From Plasmopara viticola (lineage: Eukaryota; Oomycota; Peronosporomycetes; Peronosporales; Peronosporaceae), in contig MBPM02000093.1 of NCBI GenBank assembly GCA_001695595.3, positions 211,068 through 275,067 on the forward strand: a stretch of DNA of 64,000 nt. Direction: 5' to 3'. Within the stretch, counting starts at the first letter, position 1, and every line of letters starts with the position of its first letter. Shown here piece after piece: positions 1 through 12,000 of the stretch. The notes below the pieces were generated by a model that was not told where the DNA came from, made no database searches, and was given only the letters and a program-made list of their open reading frames with translations. The position numbers and the translations under genes were made by a program.

Positions 1-3000
1 TCGCTCACAAGTCCGATAATGACGCCGGACAGGATTTCTGCACCCATTTTGGCAACGAAAAAGAAACGGCTTTTGTAGTGATAATACTTGTAGTAGGCGC
101 CCCACGCGAATTTGAAGTCTGAACTCGCTAGTTCGTCTTCGCTCTTGTTCCAGATCTTGACAACACCCAGCACAATCAAGCCGCAACAAACAAGTATAAG
201 TTCACTTGTTGCAAAAGCAAAGACACTGTAGCTCTTGTGTTGTCGATCCTGCTCATTATACCGCATTTGGAATGAGCTAGTCATACTAAGCGCATACTCG
301 CTTAGTAGGCAAATGGATAAACAAGACTGGATCAGCAGACGCATCAAGAGTCGGGCACGGGGTAAGTCGTCAAGTCGCTGAACTATGAGATCCAATTGTT
401 GACGCAGCACAAGGCGAAGCAGACAGTAGAGCATTGCTACGCCTCCTGCTACGCCCCCAACGACACTACCAAATACAATAGTAGTTTTTGTAAAGAGCTC
501 TTCTGGTTTAACACCGATCCTCTCAGCATAGGCAAGTACTCCTGATATAATATCTCCATCTGCAACCGTAAAACTTGAAACATTTTCACGCATAAGTTCT
601 GCTTTGCCCTGGTCATTGTCTGTGGACTCGTACGCGCTGGTCGATTGTAAGTTGCACCAGCCAAGTGCGTCTGTGAATCGAAAATAAAAGTCAGGAGCAC
701 TGGGGAGGCTTAGATGGCTGTTTGATGATAGAAACTGCAAATAATTTATCATCGTAAAGAAGTCGTTTAAGTCAACAACAGGCGCTGCTTGTCCCCGGCT
801 TGCGCTGCCTGCGCCGCCACTGAAAGTATTTAAAATCTCCTGTGATACGGTCGCACCCGTTGTGACACTCGATACAGCAGCTGTGCCGGTCGTTACTATG
901 CTGATGACGACACTCACAATATTTGTTGTTGCTGCTATGGCTACCAAAATGTTCGCAGAGCTGCTGGCAGTGTCACGTGTAGGACCGAAGATATGAGCCA
1001 AGTCGCTGATTGCTTGATGGAAATTTTGCTCATCATAATTGCCTAAGTCTGTGTTGACTTCATTTTGGGTGCTCGATTTGGCCAAGGGGCCTGTACTGTT
1101 GATGATAGCGCTCGCTGCAATACTGGAAGTGAGTAGATTGCTTGGCGCGATTTCAATCTCAAGACTCGATTTCTTCGAAAATTGCGTTAAAGAATTTGAA
1201 GCAACACGATCAGTTGAATTTCGTTTTGGAAGCGACGATGGTGTTGTCCTGTCTTGTGGTGAGAGGCTTGTTACAGGTGAGGAGTTTAATAAGCTTGAGG
1301 CTACACTGCGGCCAGAGGCCGAAAACGTCGCCGATCTAGACGGAACATTCGTTAATGATCCAGTATCGGGTCTGGTATCAGTGAATAAGTCACTTCCCTG
1401 AGCACTTGAGAAACTTGAAGATAAGGAGTTTTCTAGTGTGTTAGTCGACGGCGACGTGCTTGCGATAAAAAAGGCTGCGTTTTGTGCTGTATCTGTTGCC
1501 ACCGTAGCCAGCGCGTCAGCAAGTTGAGGGCTTGCGGCGATCGGAGTATTTTCCACCGTATCTGTAGCCAAAAAGCCTGGCATAGTAAACGGCTGCATTG
1601 TCGTTTGTACCTGTGGAATCGAATTAATAGGCACTGTAGCATCTCCAGCATTTGTTGGCACAACACTTGACGATGGCACTTCTAAAGTCGATGGTGTCGC
1701 CAAATCCGAGACTGGCGCTTCTGCTGTCGTTAAAGATGAAGTATCCGCTAAAAGCGGTATGTTGGACGAAATCGTATTTATTGATGAAGATGATGCTACA
1801 GTAGTCGGTGACGATGGCGACGCTGCCAACGGCGTCAAAGGTGTTGCTATTGTGGCTATTGGCTGCACCGATGTCGCCGGCAAATCTGTCACTGCAGCGG
1901 AAGTCGTCGTCGGGATCGCCGTTTCGATCGCTGCCGCGACCGTCGTCAGCGTATCTGCCAACAATGGCACGTCACCAAAGGATGTTGCACTTGTTGGTGT
2001 TGGTGCTGGAGCGATCGTCGCAGTATTCGTGGACGTAGTCGCCGATACAATCGCTGGAGTAGGCAGTGCCTCACCTGGTAATGAAGTCGCAGGAGGCGTC
2101 GAGCTCGTCGCTGGTATCGCAGGAGGCGTAGCACTTGTTGATGTGATAGTCAATGGACTCATTGGTGGCTGAGTGGACGCGGGTGAACCAGTAAAAAGCG
2201 GCACAATGTTCGAAGGTTGAGTCGATTCTATAGAACTTGACGGTACAAATGTGATCGGTGCAGCAATGCCGGGGGCTACAGTATCAGCAAGGTTGATATT
2301 GGGAACACCAGAATTCGAGATTCCAGTCACTGGTGCGGTAAAAGGTGTCTCTGGTGTCAAAGTCTCAGCTAAAATCGGTATGTCATCAACTGGGTCTTCG
2401 GTTGTTGGGGCTGACGTTACTGCCGAACCGGCGACCGGTACACCCGTCATCGATGCCGGTACGAAGATGTCTTCAGCCGGAGTATCGGCAAGCAACAATA
2501 TGTCATCAATCGGGGCCTCTGACACTGGGGCTGGCACAACTGGTGCCGCAGTCACAGGTTCACCAATCGGTGAGCCCGTTACTGGTGCTGAGGTGCTTAG
2601 AGTTGGAGTATCGGAAAGAATCGGAATGTCACTAACAGATGTTTCTGTCGCTGGGGCTGGCGTTACTGGAGGTTCGATGATCGGTGCCCCCGTCATCGGT
2701 GCACTTGTCACCGGTACATCCATCGCTGGTGCATTTGTCACTGGTACATCCGTCACCGGTGCATCTAGTGTTAGTGTGGAGGTGGCTGGAGCTGGTAAAT
2801 CGGCAAGAATTGAAATATCGGTAATCGGTGCCCCCGTCACTGGTGCACTTGTCACTGGTACATCCGTCGCTAGTGCACTTGTCACTGGTACATCCGTCGT
2901 CGGTGCATTCGGTTCAAGTGTGGAGGCGGCTGGAGCTGATAAATCGGCAAGAATTAAATTATCAGTAATCGGTGCCCCCGTCACTGGTGCACTTGTCACT

Positions 3001-5190
3001 GGTACATCCGTCGTTGGTGCATTCGGTTCTAGTGTGGAGGTGGCTGGAGCTGGTAAATCGGCAAGAATTGGGATATCAGCAATCGGTGCCCCCGTCACTG
3101 GTGCACTTGTCACTGGTACATCCGTCGCTGGTGCATTTGTCACTGGTACATCTGTCGCTGGTGCATTTGTCACTGGCACATCCGTCGCTGGTGCATTTGT
3201 CGATGGTATATCCGTCACCGGTGCATCTGGTCTTAATGTGAAGGTGGCTGGAGCTGGTAAATCGTCAAGAATTGGAATATCAGAAATCGGTGCCCCCGTC
3301 ACTGGTGCACTTGTCACTGGTACATCCGTCGCTAGTGCACTTGTCACTGGTACATCCGTCGTCGGTGCATTCGGTTCAAGTGTGGAGGCGGCTGGAGCTG
3401 GTAAATCGGCAAGAAGTGAAATATCAGTAATCGGTGCCCCCGTCAATGGTGCACTTGTCACTGGTACATCCGTCGCTAGTGCATTTGTCACTAATACGTC
3501 CGTCGTTGGTACATTCGATTCAAGTGTGGAGGCGGCTGGAGCTGGTAAATCGGCAAGAATTGGGATATCAGCAATCGGTGCCCCCGTCACTGGTGCACTT
3601 GTCACTGGTACATCCGTCGCTGGTGCATTTGTCACTGGTACATCTATCGCTGGTGCATTTGTCACTGGCACATCCGTCGCTGGTGCATTTGTCGATGGTA
3701 TATCCGTCACCGGTGCATCTGGTCTTAATGTGAAGGTGGCTGGAGCTGGTAAATCGTCAAGAATTGGAATATCAGAAATTGGTGCCCCCGTCACTGGTGC
3801 ATTTGTCACTGGTACATCCGTCGCTGGTGCATTTGTCACTGGTACATCCGTCGCTGGTGCATTTGTCACTGGCACATCCGTCGCTGGTGCATTTGTCGAT
3901 GGTATATCCGTCACCGGTGCATCTGGTCTTAATGTGAAGGTGGCCGGAGCTGGTGAATCGGCAAGAATTGGAATATCAGTAATCGGTGCCCCCGTCACTG
4001 GTGCGTTTGTCACTGGTACATCCGACACCAGTGCATCCGGTCTTAGTGTGGAAGTGGCTGGAGCTGGTATACCGGCAAGAATTGGATTATCAGTGATCGG
4101 TCCCCTTGTCGCTGATACATCCGTCACCGATGCATCCGGTCTTAGTGTGGGGGTGACTGGAGTTGGTAAATCGGCATCAAATGGAATATCATCAGATGCG
4201 ATTTCTATCACCGGAGCTGGTGCACTTGTAATCGGCGCACTTGTTTCCAGTACACTTGTGTCTGGTGTATTCGTCACTGGTGCCGTCGTTGTCGGTGCAA
4301 AGGGCATTGAAATTGGCGCATCACCATGGATCGGAATGTCATGCAACAAATCTTCAGTGGCTGGACCTGTCGTCATAGGTGACGATGTGGTCGATTCTGG
4401 TGTCATCGTTGGCGTTGGCGCTGCAGTTGACAATGGTGGTTTATACGTCAAAGCACAATCCCCTGCGCTCTCTGTACAGCACACAATATTTTGCTGATTC
4501 CAGGCCGACCACTCCTCCGTGCATTTGGACATACTCCAGCAAAACGGACCTCCTGATCCTTGGCTGGACTGTGTACAACACCAGCTGCTCTTATCATTGG
4601 AGTAGGCGCAATCATAGAATGCTTGTTGGGTTGGAAAGCTTGGAGGGGCGACATCTGAGGGCAGTTCAAATTGAAGCCGACGATCTTTACTTTGACGGTC
4701 AATGATGTGAGGCATTTGGGACTGAAGAGCGTTTTGCTGGAAACGATCGCTTTCGAGTCTTGTTGTGACAACCTCGTAGCAGACGCGGTCGTCTCGTGCC
4801 TTATCTGGACGACACTGGTAGCCCCGAAACTGCCACTTCACCACATTCGTAGCTGCTGTTTCCTCTGGTAGACGCTGCAGCGAGAAGTAGACGTTGACCC
4901 ATGGTAAGTCTCGAATGTACAAGGCGTCGCTAACCTGTTTGTACGTGCCAATGTGTACCTGGCCGAAGACGTTCAAGTGAAGATCAACAGCGACCATCTT
5001 AAGTCTATCTTCAATGGCAAAGTCGAGGCCTGAATGTTGGTAAGTAGCAATCGGGGTTGTCGCTGCGCCAACATGTTGCCCTATTACCGTCAACTCGGTA
5101 ACTCGCCGCCACCGCATCAGTGCGAAATCGAAAGTGTGCTACACTATCCGAGCGCGTCCGCCACGATGGTGTGTTCAATCCTGTGCCCAT
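1..5190 (-). CDS. Mucin-like, multi-pass membrane protein (C-terminus cut by window start)
   Basis: One minus-strand frame stays open from about 5029 to base 1, roughly 1,675 codons. The N-terminal part is Cys-rich, with paired cysteines near 4445-4600. A Ser/Thr/Pro/Ala-rich mucin-like stretch follows (about 4440-1100), with 10-residue repeats such as APATDVPVTS. Then comes a membrane region with hydrophobic helices near 960-860, 500-420, 340-290, 230-160 and 70-1. The text around SAPDFYFRFTDALGWCNL, just before the second helix, recalls fungal TRP-like (Flc-type) membrane proteins; that link is inference. A likely 58-nt intron (5087-5030, GTAATA...CAG) joins a short first exon from ATG 5190 in the same frame. 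No signal peptide is visible, so further 5' exons are possible. The likely role is a heavily O-glycosylated cell-surface protein. The end lies outside the window. Confidence 0.75.
2640..4200 (-). repeat. 30-bp coding minisatellite inside higher-order units (mucin repeat)
   Basis: A 30-bp unit (plus strand, ggtgcacttgtcactggtac type) recurs dozens of times with small changes. It is grouped into larger units of about 200-300 bp that each end in a spacer reading ADLPAPATSTLEPNAPTTDV on the minus strand. All units keep the minus-strand reading frame. The unit length is a multiple of three and the array has no stop on the opposite strand either, which creates a long antisense frame. Expansion by slippage or unequal crossing-over is the likely origin. 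Confidence 0.85.
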
Positions 5191-7204
5191 TATTTCTCTT
5201 TTCGTACGGCCTGAACATTTGCGCCGCTTCGAGGGATCAATTGCGGAAAAAACGAGGATTCTACAGCGTTAACCCTAGTGTATTTGTATCAATGGTACGT
5301 TACAAAATCTTCTTTTCTTTGAAATATTTGTACTATATTCTTCGAGTGGTGTAGGTCAATAAAATGAAGACTATCCGGTATTATACCGAGTCGACAAAAA
5401 TCGATAGAGACAAGTCGTCGACACATTACTATATCGATTATCAAAAACTGGAGGGAGTCCGAAGAATTGCGTGTCTTTCTGCACACATCAGCCGTAGAAA
5501 GTACTGCGTAATTCGTCACACTTAATTGCACTTTGAGTCAACTTAATGCTCACGCGAGTAAGCGGTCTTCCTGGTTCCTTTATATGGCTACGGAGTGACC
5601 AGCACGACTTTTTCCAATTGTCGGATGCAAAAATTTCTACCTTTACGACTCAAAGAGGTTGGAATTACCACGAAGACAGCTATGATCTTGGGCGGCTAGG
5701 TGCGCTTTGCGCTCGCACTCTAATACTTGGGTGCAGCTGACTATTTACCCGTGTAATTAATTAACCTAAGTTTGTTGTCTTCTATGACCACAGAAATAGC
5801 AGCGTTTTTTTCCTCTCTCGCGCTCACAAATCTTTTTTAGGAAGCGAGAGCTTTATAAAAGTTAAATCAATCAAGAGAGCTTATAACGTCTATTGCTGGG
5901 TTGTTACTCTCCGAACAAGTCACTGTAACTGCCTCTTTGAACTGCCTAACGCCTCTTTTGCAATTCTTTACGGTGCAGACCGCGGCGACCCGAAAGACTG
6001 ATACATCTACGAACATACTCGCATCTCCAGTATGCCCTCGATAAAAAATCGTCCAAGGCCGCTATTTTGAGTCCATACCCAACGACCTTAAACGCTGCCG
6101 AGAAAGCAGCATCTGCTACTATGGCTGCGACAAACAAGGACGACTTATTAAAAGGAGTCCGAAAGCTAAATTTTCGGCTCGTTTTAAGCTCTGATGAGTC
6201 GCTAGTAAAGACCGTGGCATCAGATTCAGCAAAGACCGGTCAGCAGGAAGCGGGGCGTTTTTTGGTAAAGATCTCATAACGGTACGCATCATAAGTGCTC
6301 AGCTACTAAATTCTTTGCAGCTTTTGAAGCAGAAAGTAGCCGCTGTGGAGGGCTAATTGTACACTTATGCGTACGAGATTATGACAAACTCTTTTTGAGT
6401 CTTGGTAGACCCTTGTGCATCGACAAATATTGCTAATTGATATAAAAGACGCAGCCATTTAATACAGGCTTACTGGTGCTCTACAAGGTCAAGGTAGAGT
6501 ATTCGGGATCAGTTTGAAACGATTCTGGACATGTTTGAAGTCGAAAAAAGCTGTCTTCGAGGTTGAAAATAGTGACAGCACAAATTTATTATTTGTCTTC
6601 AACATGCACAAACATTACTTAATCCTGAGCATGCTGTGAAGAAAAAGGCGTGAAATCAGTATAGATTGGCGAAGCAAGATCATAGGTGCCAACCGCTTAA
6701 TTATGCGCTGCAACGCTCGGGTGAGTCATATATTCTTCGGACAGCACCTTCGTAAAAAGCCTGGGCAATTACAGCTTTAAAAAGTTTCTGAGCGGGTAAT
6801 CAAATTCTACTTGTAGCACTGGCTTATGAGCTTGAAGAGCCTATCCTTGGAAGCATATGGCTATCAGCTTTAGACGATATAATTATTGTAAGGGGTTGAT
6901 GCTAGCAGCCAAATTCTCAAGTCGAAAGGTGGCTTCCTGTAAAAAAAAATCATATTGATTGTATAGCCAACTTCTGGTATTTTACATAAGATTGCATTTC
7001 AAAAGACCTAAGCAAAAGTAAAAAAACTGCCTTTTTAGTGTGAGTAAACTTAGTCGCTCATTAATAATTACAAGCAGGACTAATGCGCATAAACGGTCTA
7101 TTAATCACATCAGTTTCTAAACTGCAGTCAATTGCACACTTGATCCTGGTAGTAAATCGTCGCTCAAAGTAGGATCGCGTATCTCTCTGCATGCCCTATC
7201 TGTG

Positions 7205-7239
7205 CAAGGAGCTGTAAGACTATATCTTACAGCTCCTTG
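7205..7239. other. Perfect 15-bp stem-loop followed by a T run
   Basis: The sequence caaggagctgtaaga, a five-base loop (ctata) and its exact reverse complement are followed by tttttt. It resembles an intrinsic or RNA polymerase III-type terminator or a small structured RNA. Nothing nearby identifies a transcript, so the role is open. Confidence 0.5.
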
Positions 7240-8699
7240 TTTTTTGCGAGCACCTTTTTATTCAGCACTTCGCAAAGCTTATAGAATAGTACCGTATTCA
7301 CCATTTCTCGGATGCGCCTTATCCGCTGCGTAACAGAATTGCTGTCTTTTATGGCCAAAAAACGGCTGTGTTTGAGTCCTTATCGGACTGGAACGCGTCA
7401 CGGTCGATTCCTACGAAAAAACTTTAAGCGCTATAGACTAAGCAGCACAAACTCCGATAGCTCCCCCCATAAAGTATTAAGTCGATTAAATTTAATTAGA
7501 CCTTAGTTAGGAGGATGTAACGCTTTAAAACCATCATAAAGTTTCTTGAGTTCATGGGTTAAAAGTTTTGCCTGACCGATCAATCTGACGACAAATTAAA
7601 TGCTTTGAGTTGTATCCACGAGCTCGGAAGCTACTTTAATAGCATCATCTCGAAATGAGAGGGGGGTTTTCGAAGCCATAAAGCATTCTTTACGCCATAA
7701 ATAGCATTCTTGCTGCCTAAAGGCATATTCCCTGAGGTCACTGGACGAGGGAGAAAGGTAGTCGTGCGTTCTCCATCGCAAAAGGGTGGGAGGCTCTTTT
7801 GAAGCCAATCAGTTTTTTAAGCAGCTAAATCACCTTTGGCTTGCCACTCGGCGTAGGTGCAACCATTTCAGCAGCCACCCGCTTCGTGCCTAGACTGACA
7901 CTACGTACCAGAAGTACGTAGTGAGAAGATCACTCTTCTTATGAGTGATGGATAACATGTTTCCCTTTTCAATCAAATAAAAGATTAATCTTGATGGGTG
8001 ATGATGTAAGAGACCGTAACAAAACGCCGAGCTTCTGTGCTTAGCGCCTAGCTCTTCGTTAAAAGAAAAAAAGGCATAGTGACTCTCGGTGTCTTTAAGG
8101 AAACTCTGTTGCCATTTTAGGGTAATCAAAAAAAAAGAGACAAAGCTCTAATGAAACTGCGAGGCCGAGTTTAGTGCATGTTAATATATTCATAAGTTTA
8201 ATTTAAATGTCATTGTCTAGATTGAATAAGTCTTAAAACTGCGGTCTAATGCACACTTCGATCCGCCCAAGAGACACTAGAATTACCGACTAAAAATAAT
8301 ATGTTGCCAGCCAAAACTTAATGTAAAAATTTCACCAGCGACTGTGTCGTAAAATCTACATTCAGCAAATCTGCTGTAAAAAAGTCGTGAGCGCATCCTA
8401 CCGACGGGATTACAAGGTGAGATCAACGGCAACGCTATAACTCCTCAAAGTAAGAAGCGCAGTGTAACAGTGATGCCCGAGCTGGAATAGTTGCGTAACA
8501 CGGTAATTTTCTGAGCCGACAAACAAAGCCATTCATTTCGCTTAAATGTTGCCAATCTTTTTTACAACAATTCCTCACCTTTTGCCTCTGTCCAAAACAC
8601 CTCAGGTATCACATCAATGAAGAGCCAAAAAAAATTCTGAAAAAAGGCCATGACAAATAACGTGCCATGTTTGCGTAACGGGTTACAAACCCAATGCTT

Positions 8700-9090
8700 G
8701 ACACATTTAGTGATTGATATATCACATTGTGTGACTTAGGTCATGTGATGATTTAGGATATGCAGTACTGAGTACTGATAAGAAATCAGAAAAGCAAATC
8801 ATGGTCTAATGACCACATTTGAAAGAAAATACTGTGTAGGATAGTAACTGTAGAACCTTAATCCTACAAGGGTTATCATTGATCAAGCTATACATATTTT
8901 GGCTAAAAAAGACTGAATTATATCAAGTCTTAGCATAAATTCGTTTACTATCTTTTGAAGTCAAGCAGATAGTGAGTGACCTGCGACTCGTACTTGCCCT
9001 AAGTATATAACGAAGGTCGTAGATCAGAAGTCACTGCTCCTCTCACCAACAGCCCTAGAACTTGTTATCGAAAAATTACGGATGAAATCA
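8700..9090 (+). mobile_element. Candidate solo LTR or decayed LTR fragment
   Basis: The segment has a TATA-like tatataa at about 9004-9010. Roughly 35-60 bases later comes a pyrimidine-rich stretch, cactgctcctctcaccaaca, and then a segment that resembles the transcribed end of oomycete Copia LTRs. No second LTR copy, internal domain or target duplication is visible. The call rests on general architecture and is tentative. Confidence 0.25.
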
Positions 9091-12000
9091 AGAATTTGGA
9101 AAGTCTTGTGCAAAATTGGATCGTATAATGGAAGCATATGGCCGATTTATTCTGATGACCAGTGCTTATGACCGCTTCATGAATGTAGCAAGTTGAGCTC
9201 CCTGCGGCACTATGTATCAACAGATAGTGTCGAAATTAATTTTACGATCCTGGAAGCGCATATAGACTAGACAAGTCAATGTATGCTTCGATCGATACAA
9301 TTTTTTCTCAGCAGTGTTATTTTTTTTGTTCTCGATATAACAAAGTTTTTGCATTCAAGCGTCACTTCTTGATGAAGTACCCGGTTACATTGTATTGGTT
9401 GCGTACCTATCGTATCACTTGACTAGCTCCACCTCGAAAAAATAAATCCTTTCTTGGGGCCGTCATGCCCTAAAACGTGCTACTCTGGTGCAATCACTCT
9501 TCAAGGTGGTCAGATCTGACGCCTCAATGTAAAGTGACAACACAACACCTTGTTGCTAGAATGCCTAGCAAGGTGAATGTCCGCGCGAAGTTTTATCTTG
9601 AATATAACAGAGGCGTTTTGGGTGAGATATCTGCTGTATCAAGAGGGATCGTCAAGTGTTGCGCATACTCGTCCGCAACATCTACTTTCAGTGTTCAATT
9701 ACACTAATTTGCGCGTGAATTTTACTTTCAGTGCCTAACTATACTGCTATAAGCTAGGCGCCTATTTGAAAGCTAATGTCAAACCTTGCCTCATTCAGTT
9801 TGGCGGTTCTTTTGGCACCCATCCATTTCACTTCGCATTTAGTCAATGCTTTACGCCGAGCAAGACTTTTTCGTTTTCCATTTGAAATTTTTCTTTGCTC
9901 AGCAATCAATTCAAGATTTCTTTAGGAATTAATGATCACAATCCACATATATATTGTCTTTCTTACTTCTTTTTCGTGATCTGAACAACTAAATGGTATA
10001 TAATGGGCCAAATAGATGACATAGTCTACTTTAACGACCCTAAGTGATTGCACAGTTACATTGCAATATATAATTGCATACGTCCGACCAAGCATCTACA
10101 CTTTGCGTTTCGGATCAACCGTTATTTACCCACAAACAAGATCAGTAACGATATGCCGTCATATAAAAGGACCAAAAGTTTTTGAGAATTTATCGAACAT
10201 GTCAGTTTTTCATTTTCAATTCACTGCACACTTTGCTCCCCTTAAGACGAATGGTAGAAACAGTTGCTCATAAGAAATTCGTCAAGCTTCCTGCCCGCCT
10301 TTACTAAGAAAAGTGCTGATTGAATCTATCAAATATGGTAGCTCGTTGTAGTCGATTATATGCACACGCAAATATCTCAACAAAACTTCATGTTGGCTCG
10401 CACGGATGCTTGTGATGTAAGTGGGGGAAAGTCTCAATTTTTTATTATCCTCTGCATCTCTAATTTGAGACCATTATCTTTCCAGAAAAAATAATCTGAC
10501 TTCGCAAAAGGTCGTGATGAAGTTTCTCCTCTTGGATCATTTTTCGTTAATAATAGCACGCACGACAGACACACAGAGCTCTCTCAGCGTGCAATTGAAT
10601 TGATCTTACAGTTCGGCACCATAAACCTGCATCCGCCACAATCCTATTACTGTTGGAAACGAAGTTGAGGGATCGTTACAAGGACTTGGTACTCGGAGGT
10701 GGGCGTGTCGCATATCCCCTCGCCTTACGCACTAGTAGATAAAATATCTTCCTAAGGAGGTTCGGCTTTATTTTTGATAGATTACGGGCTTATAATTGTC
10801 TTTTGGAAGAGAGACAGCACACTGCAATGATACATCGTACTCAAGGAGATGAAGGCTGCCGCAAAAGTAATTGCAACAAAGGCTGTGACGATTGACAGCC
10901 GTGAGAGCATCTTAGAAACTCGTACTAGATCTATTTCAGGGATTTAATCTGATTTTTCCGCGAAGAAAGAAGAAAGCACGCGTTCAAATGGAATGGATAA
11001 GTCCCGATGCTCACGCAAAATACCAGCCAAGATAAGCCTTTTGAGTGTTCTCCATCTATACGAGCCTATTTGAAGAACCGTTGAAATACGAGCTGGATCG
11101 ATGCTGAGATAGGGTGATGGAAAGTGATGAGGAGATTTTCAATATGCTATGAGTCACTCTTTTACATACCAACCACAAAGTCTCATGATCTGAGCAAGCA
11201 ATATCGCTTCTTAAGACAACAAATAGGTCGACATCTCACGGTATGTAGCCATGGCTTGCAAAGAATCTAAACCGTAATCGATGACCAGGAAGCCACTTCA
11301 CTCTAGGGTTTTAGTTGGTGAAAGTGTATCTCAAGGGGTGTTACTAATCGACCTAGTGATCTAAGAGAATAGTTTTTTTAAATTTGCGAAGACTTCGTCC
11401 CCATCTGCGCTCGAAGTGTTATTTCGCAATAATCGCTGGCTCCACTATTTCTCTCGACGATTGAATCGAGTGCGTGGACTCGCGCATTGGCAATGTGACC
11501 AGTAACGCTCCGGTCTGACGACGGCGAAATTATCCAAATGGGCAGAAGGCACATCAGATCCAGCGCTAGCTGACTCACCAGTTCAAATCTCTGTCACGAT
11601 CGGTGTAACGAAAACAGGTCCACTCAAAGTGCCCTCAAAGGATGCAGGCGAAGAGGTGACCTAGGAGTGAAGCGATAAACAGGAATCCGTCGATGGGCCG
11701 TGTGAGCAAGTATATTTTTTATCCGATATAGAGTCGATCGCTGACTAGATAGAATAGACTAAATGCCAGTAGGTCGATTAAGCACGCTCAATATCACTGG
11801 ATCAATCAATGAGATCAGCGGAGAGATACGTCTGGGCATTTGATCTTGTTCATCACTCAGCCGCTAAAATTTGAGGCTTGATAGGTCAGCAAATTCTCCG
11901 TCGCAATTTTAGAATGCAGATGCTTTAGAGATCGACTGTCATCTCAAGTTTGCTTAAATTGCAAAAAAATCGAGACTTTATGGCATCCACCAGACGATAT

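Noticed and set aside
1039..2172. Plus-strand frames at 1039-1401 and 1759-2172
   Set aside because: Antisense to the same continuous minus-strand gene.
2640..4200. CRISPR-like array (30-bp repeats)
   Set aside because: Repeats are head-to-tail without unique spacers, keep a coding frame and sit in a eukaryotic gene.
2251..4497. 748-codon plus-strand frame rich in Gly/Val/Thr/Ser repeats
   Set aside because: It lies exactly over the minus-strand mucin repeat. The minus frame also continues through Cys-rich and membrane regions outside the repeat, whereas the plus frame has no meaning beyond it.
7312..7506. RxLR-effector-like motif (RFLR) in a 64-codon frame
   Set aside because: No signal peptide, no dEER motif and a very short frame; a chance match.
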